From Clostridiales bacterium (lineage in GTDB: Bacteria > Bacillota > Clostridia > Christensenellales > Aristaeellaceae), in assembly GCA_004556545.1 (NCBI GenBank), contig SFGO01000027.1, positions 1-26,800 on the forward strand: DNA of 26,800 nt, written 5' to 3'. The notes under the pieces are model-generated. The model did no database searches and was not told the DNA's origin. It was given only the letters and a program-made list of their open reading frames with translations. The position numbers and the translations under genes are program-made. Each line of letters opens with the position of its first letter. Positions within the stretch are counted from its first letter, which is position 1. Shown piece by piece: positions 23,959-26,800 of the stretch.

Positions 23959-25452
23959 TTACTCGCCGTCCGCAGCGGTATCGTCAGCCGTGGTATCATC
24001 GGCAGCAGTGTCGTCGGCAGTCGCGGCGGCTGCCTCGGCAGCGGCGGCTTCCCGGGCCTCGATGTCCGCATAGCTGGGGGTCAGGCCGGTGTAGGTGATA
24101 TCTGCTTCCTGATTCCACTGATCCATGGTAGCGGTGTAAAGCTCGTTCTGCTTGCTGGTCAGAAGCTCGGTGCGCTTGGCTTCCCGCTGCGCTTCCGTCA
24201 TTTCGATGGGGCCGGCGGGGATGTCGGCGATGTACTTGACGATGTGTACGCCGTAGCTGCTGATGTAGGGGGCGGACACGTCGCCCACGTTATCCACGCT
24301 GAACGCGGCTTCCACAAAGGGAGCCACATAGTTGGTGGAGGCGGAGCTGACTTCGTAGCCGCTGGTCTTGTAGGGCTCGGAGGTCATGCCGGGGTCGGAG
24401 GCGGTGCCGTCTTCGTTCACGCCGTATTCGGCGATCAGCTCGTCAAAGTCCACGCCCTCTTCGATCTTGGCGTAAATTTCGTCGATCTTGTCGGCGATGG
24501 AGGCCAGAATGGCGGCCTTGGCTTCGTCCACCTGCTCCTGCGTTACCGGCTCTTCGGTGGGCTCGGCGGTCGCTTCCGCGTCGGCGGTTTCTTCGGCGGC
24601 AGCGGCGCTTTCTTCATCGCCCTCGGTCGCGGATTCCACCTGCTCCTCCAGACGGGCCTGCAGGTCCTGATAGGTCTGCATCAGCTCGTCGTCTACGGGA
24701 AGCAGGATGTGCTTCACTGCGCGGAAACCGGCGGGACGATACCAGGCATAGTCCATGCTGCTGTCGGTGCCGTAGTACATGGCGTACGTGGCCATCTGAT
24801 CCACGTAGTTGTTGTAATCCACATACGCGGCGATGTCGTTCTCATACAGCGTGCGGTCGGATTCCACCAGCTCCTGATACAGGGCTTCCACTTCCTCGTC
24901 GGTCACGGTCACGTCCTGCACGATGGTGGCTTCCAGCTTGTCGTAGAGCGCGTACTGCTTGTAGTTCTCCTTCAGGCTTTCCGGGCTGTAGCCCAGATCG
25001 TTGAAGTACTGAACGGCTTCCGCGTTGGCGGCGTCCTTGTCTTCCTGGCTGCTTTCGTCCGTCAGGTCGGAATGCTGCTGGCTGATATAGGAAGAAATGG
25101 CGTTGTCCCAGTCGCTCTGGGCGTCTTCCTCGGCTGCCGCCGCTTCCTCGTCGGTCAGGGCGATGCCCAGCTCGGCGATCTTCGCCTGCATGATGACTTC
25201 GTTGATCTTGTTCTGCATGGCCACGGCGCGGAACAGCTCCACGTTGGCGCTGTCGGTCAGGTCATAGTAGTTGCCGTAGGAAGAGACCAGACTGTCGTAA
25301 ACCGGCGCTACGTCGGCCCAGGTCAGTTCGGTGCCGTTGACCGTGGCCAGCACGTCGGTATCCTGAAGCTCGGCCGCGGCAGTGTCTTCCGCCAGCGCTG
25401 CGGCGGAAAACAGCAGGCACAGGCAGAGCAGGAGAGAGAGAATCTTCTTCAT
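23959..25452 (-). CDS. Secreted parvulin-type peptidyl-prolyl isomerase (PrsA/SurA-like foldase)
   Basis: This 497-residue exported folding factor has a signal peptide ending ALA|EDT near residue 21. A SurA-like N-terminal helical domain follows (VLATVNGTELTWADV). The parvulin domain extends from about residue 245 (RAVKHILLP) to about 407 (YGVHIVKYI) and is interrupted at about 267-307 by an Ala/Glu/Thr-rich acidic insert. The tail from about 467 is Ala/Asp/Thr-rich with TADD-type repeats. No lipobox cysteine is seen, unlike classical PrsA lipoproteins. The ATG at 25452 gives a normal signal peptide; a GTG at 25461 is possible but sits only three bases from the AAGGAAAGG site. Confidence 0.85.
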   Translation of the reverse strand: MKKILSLLLCLCLLFSAAALAEDTAAAELQDTDVLATVNGTELTWADVAPVYDSLVSSYGNYYDLTDSANVELFRAVAMQNKINEVIMQAKIAELGIALTDEEAAAAEEDAQSDWDNAISSYISQQHSDLTDESSQEDKDAANAEAVQYFNDLGYSPESLKENYKQYALYDKLEATIVQDVTVTDEEVEALYQELVESDRTLYENDIAAYVDYNNYVDQMATYAMYYGTDSSMDYAWYRPAGFRAVKHILLPVDDELMQTYQDLQARLEEQVESATEGDEESAAAAEETADAEATAEPTEEPVTQEQVDEAKAAILASIADKIDEIYAKIEEGVDFDELIAEYGVNEDGTASDPGMTSEPYKTSGYEVSSASTNYVAPFVEAAFSVDNVGDVSAPYISSYGVHIVKYIADIPAGPIEMTEAQREAKRTELLTSKQNELYTATMDQWNQEADITYTGLTPSYADIEAREAAAAEAAAATADDTAADDTTADDTAADGE

Positions 25453-25550
25453 GAAAAGCACAATCCTTTCCTTGGGAAAATGGTGCCCCGAAACGCAAAA
25501 CGCTTGCTGTTTCCGATTTTCGGCGGCGAATCTTTCCCATTTCGGTTTTC

Positions 25551-25579
25551 ATTATCGCACAGCTTTTTTGTTTTCGCAA
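25551..25579 (-). promoter_or_regulatory. Promoter of the foldase gene
   Basis: On the minus strand TTGCGA (25579-25574) and GATAAT (25556-25551) are 17 bases apart. The leader to the ATG is about 90 bases. Confidence 0.65.
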
Positions 25580-25679
25580 GGGTTTTACCTTTGAAAGGAA
25601 GAATGTTACAGTCTATTCACAGGTTGCACACCTGCGCGTGATACCATAGGGATGGTACCGCCGACCGGAGGGATGAACC

Positions 25680-26135
25680 ATGGAAGTCTGGATTCAGAAA
25701 GCCCGAAGAATGCTGGAGCTGCGGCAGGCCGACCGCGTGCTGCTGCGCTGCCCCGTCGGGTTGGGCCGGGAGCCTGCCGGACCCAAGGAGCGGGAAGGGG
25801 ATGGCCGTACCCCGGAGGGAACCTACTATATCTGCCTTGTAAAGGAAGCGGGCAAATACGGCAAGAGTTTGGGACTGAGCTATCCCTCCCCGGAGGAAGC
25901 GGAACGGGGGCTGGCCGCAGGACTGATCGACGAGGCGGCGCGGGACGCCGTCTGCCGGGCGTGGGAAAGCCGGACGCGCCCGCCCTGGGGCACGGCGCTG
26001 GGCGGGGAAATCTACCTGCACGAGGGCGGCGCTTCTTCCGACTGGACGCAGGGCTGCATCGCGCTGGAAGCAGCGGACATGGCCCGGCTTTTTGAGCGCT
26101 GGCAGGAAATCGATACGGTGCATATCCTGCCCTGA
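25680..26135 (+). CDS. L,D-transpeptidase catalytic domain protein (YkuD/YafK type)
   Basis: This 151-residue protein consists of a YkuD domain alone. The catalytic motif is YLHEGG (H115) followed by DWTQGCIAL with C126, the WTxGCIAL form seen in the YafK-like branch. GDGRTPEGTYYI at about residues 40-51 is another family hallmark. YkuD enzymes make or remodel 3-3 peptidoglycan crosslinks outside the membrane. No signal peptide or membrane helix is visible here, which is odd and leaves location and substrate open. The ATG at 25680 has CGGAGGG seven bases upstream. A TTCACA-17-TGATAC pair at 25616-25644 is a weak promoter candidate. Confidence 0.82.
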   Translation: MEVWIQKARRMLELRQADRVLLRCPVGLGREPAGPKEREGDGRTPEGTYYICLVKEAGKYGKSLGLSYPSPEEAERGLAAGLIDEAARDAVCRAWESRTRPPWGTALGGEIYLHEGGASSDWTQGCIALEAADMARLFERWQEIDTVHILP

Positions 26136-26221
26136 AGAATTTCCCAAAGGATTTTTAGAGGGTTTCTCATGCAATTCTCATCGGTTTTGCAGGGCTTCCT
26201 CAAGCATTGAAGGGCCGGTCG

Positions 26222-26230
26222 TGGTATGAT
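26222..26230 (+). promoter_or_regulatory. Extended -10 promoter of the small membrane protein gene
   Basis: TGGTATGAT fits a TGn-extended -10 box about 60 bases before the ATG. A small hairpin, TTCCTTTT with AAAAGGAA, follows at 26231-26249 at the start of the mRNA. Confidence 0.45.
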
Positions 26231-26291
26231 TCCTTTTGTCAAAAGGAAACCCAAACCGATGACTGGAAAGTTTGAAGGAGGATATACCATT

Positions 26292-26609
26292 ATGAAAGCC
26301 AATAACGTTTTTTCCGTTCTTTACCGCACCCGGGTCAAGGTTCAGAAGGACGACACCCCCATCCTGAACCTGTCGCTGATCTTCTCCGTCGTGGCCGTAT
26401 GCAGCGCGCCGTGGCTGGCTGTGATCGGTCTGGTGGTGGCGCTGGTGCTGGGCTACCGCTTCTCCATTGAGCGCAACGCGCCCGAGTTTTCCGGCAATTT
26501 TCAGGATGTGGTGAACAGCGCCGCCGCCAACGTCAAGGGCGCGGTGAATTCCTTCACCGGCTCGGACGGCGAAAAAAGCGCTGAAAACAGCGAAGACAAT
26601 GAGGAATGA
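26292..26609 (+). CDS. Small DUF4342-like membrane protein
   Basis: This 105-residue protein begins with a polar region. The stretch VKVQKDDTPILNLSLIF leads into one or two hydrophobic segments at about residues 28-57 (LAVIGLVVALVLGYRFSIE). An acidic, Ser/Asn-rich tail follows. The phrase pattern of a Leu/Pro-rich strand followed by an Ala/Leu-rich helix and RFSIE resembles the DUF4342 family, without its usual N-terminal UBA-like part. The function is unknown. The ATG at 26292 has AAGGAGG about eleven bases upstream; the open frame back to 26226 lacks a ribosome site. Confidence 0.7.
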   Translation: MKANNVFSVLYRTRVKVQKDDTPILNLSLIFSVVAVCSAPWLAVIGLVVALVLGYRFSIERNAPEFSGNFQDVVNSAAANVKGAVNSFTGSDGEKSAENSEDNEE

Positions 26610-26621
26610 GCAATAAGCAAT

Positions 26622-26672
26622 AAAATGAGCCTGCTTCCGGCATGGATTGTCGGAAGCAGGCTCATTTTTCAG
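26622..26672 (+). terminator. Terminator of the small membrane protein gene
   Basis: AAAATGAGCCTGCTTCCG pairs with an 18-base perfect complement at 26651-26668 around an 11-base loop, followed by Ts. The A-rich upstream arm makes it work in both directions. Its T-run abuts the palindrome element that follows. Confidence 0.9.
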
Positions 26673-26800
26673 TCTGTCAAAAACCCCAAGTTGGCCGCCG
26701 TTGCCCGCAAACAGCGCTTTGCGGCCCGCCCCGCCGGATGGCGTGGCGGGCTTCGGACTGCGGTAGCCCTTCGGGCTGTCCTCGTCCTCGGTGCTGCGCA
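26671..26800 (-). repeat. Mosaic of short palindromes (element copy 2)
   Basis: Read on the minus strand this ends GTTTTTGACAGACTGAA and begins GCACCGAGGA, matching both ends of the element at 1-241. Between them lie CCGCAAA/TTTGCGG, a CCCGCC/GGCGGG stem and AGCCC-GAA-GGGCT. The interior palindromes differ from those of copy 1. Its GACA..CTGAA end again faces the 3' end of the neighbouring gene. It may run beyond the window. No protein-coding capacity is seen. Confidence 0.5.

Noticed and set aside
23987..24050. Tandem repeat in the foldase tail as a separate repeat element
   Set aside because: The repeated trinucleotides simply encode the Ala/Asp/Thr tail of the foldase in frame and do not extend beyond the gene.
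23899..25641. Glycine/valine-rich open frame of 580 codons opposite the foldase gene
   Set aside because: The apparent Gly/Val-rich protein is a mirror of the Ala/Asp/Glu-rich foldase codons, with no ribosome site or signal peptide of its own.

Overview
The window looks like a chromosomal segment of a GC-rich, probably gut-associated member of the Clostridia (Firmicutes). This rests on strong AGGAGG-type ribosome sites, sigma-A type promoters (TTGACx-17-TATAAT), Gram-positive families (LplABC-type sugar ABC transporter without an ATPase, membrane AraC regulator, MMPL plus heptad-repeat partner, PrsA-like foldase, small DUF4342-like protein) and signal peptides ending in ALAE or AMAE. Naming a genus would be a guess. 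No rRNA, tRNA, CRISPR array, integrase or transposase was seen.

Region 1 (1-241) is a mosaic of small perfect palindromes downstream of an RpiR regulator. A related element in opposite orientation closes the window (26671-26800).

Region 2 (337-14667) is a Gram-positive glycan-utilization locus. Two regulators read leftward: an RpiR/SIS repressor-type protein and a membrane-anchored AraC protein. A divergent operon reads rightward: solute-binding protein, two permeases, a GH31 glycosidase, a GH36-like glycosidase, a CE7 acetyl esterase and a GH3 beta-glycosidase. Only the binding protein carries a signal peptide, so the locus appears to import ready-made oligosaccharides and strip acetyl, alpha-linked and beta-linked sugars inside the cell. 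A branched, acetylated hemicellulose fragment is the most economical substrate guess. No endo-enzyme and no ABC ATPase is present. A terminator between the binding protein and the permeases, and a hairpin before the esterase, probably set expression ratios.

Region 3 (14791-21474) holds a leftward cluster: TetR regulator, HdeD-like membrane protein, MMPL/RND transporter and secreted heptad-repeat protein. A radical SAM/SPASM enzyme lies divergently from the tetR gene. Three copies of a 21-bp inverted-repeat motif sit upstream of the HdeD operon and in the tetR/radical SAM intergenic region. This suggests one TetR regulon joining an envelope transporter to an uncharacterized radical SAM enzyme, and it is the best candidate here for an undescribed system.

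Region 4 (21579-26670) is housekeeping-like: RNase P RNA (minus strand, with a clear promoter), a HAD phosphatase with a beta-lactamase-fold serine hydrolase, a secreted parvulin-type foldase with an acidic insert, a YkuD L,D-transpeptidase-like protein without a signal peptide, and a small membrane protein.
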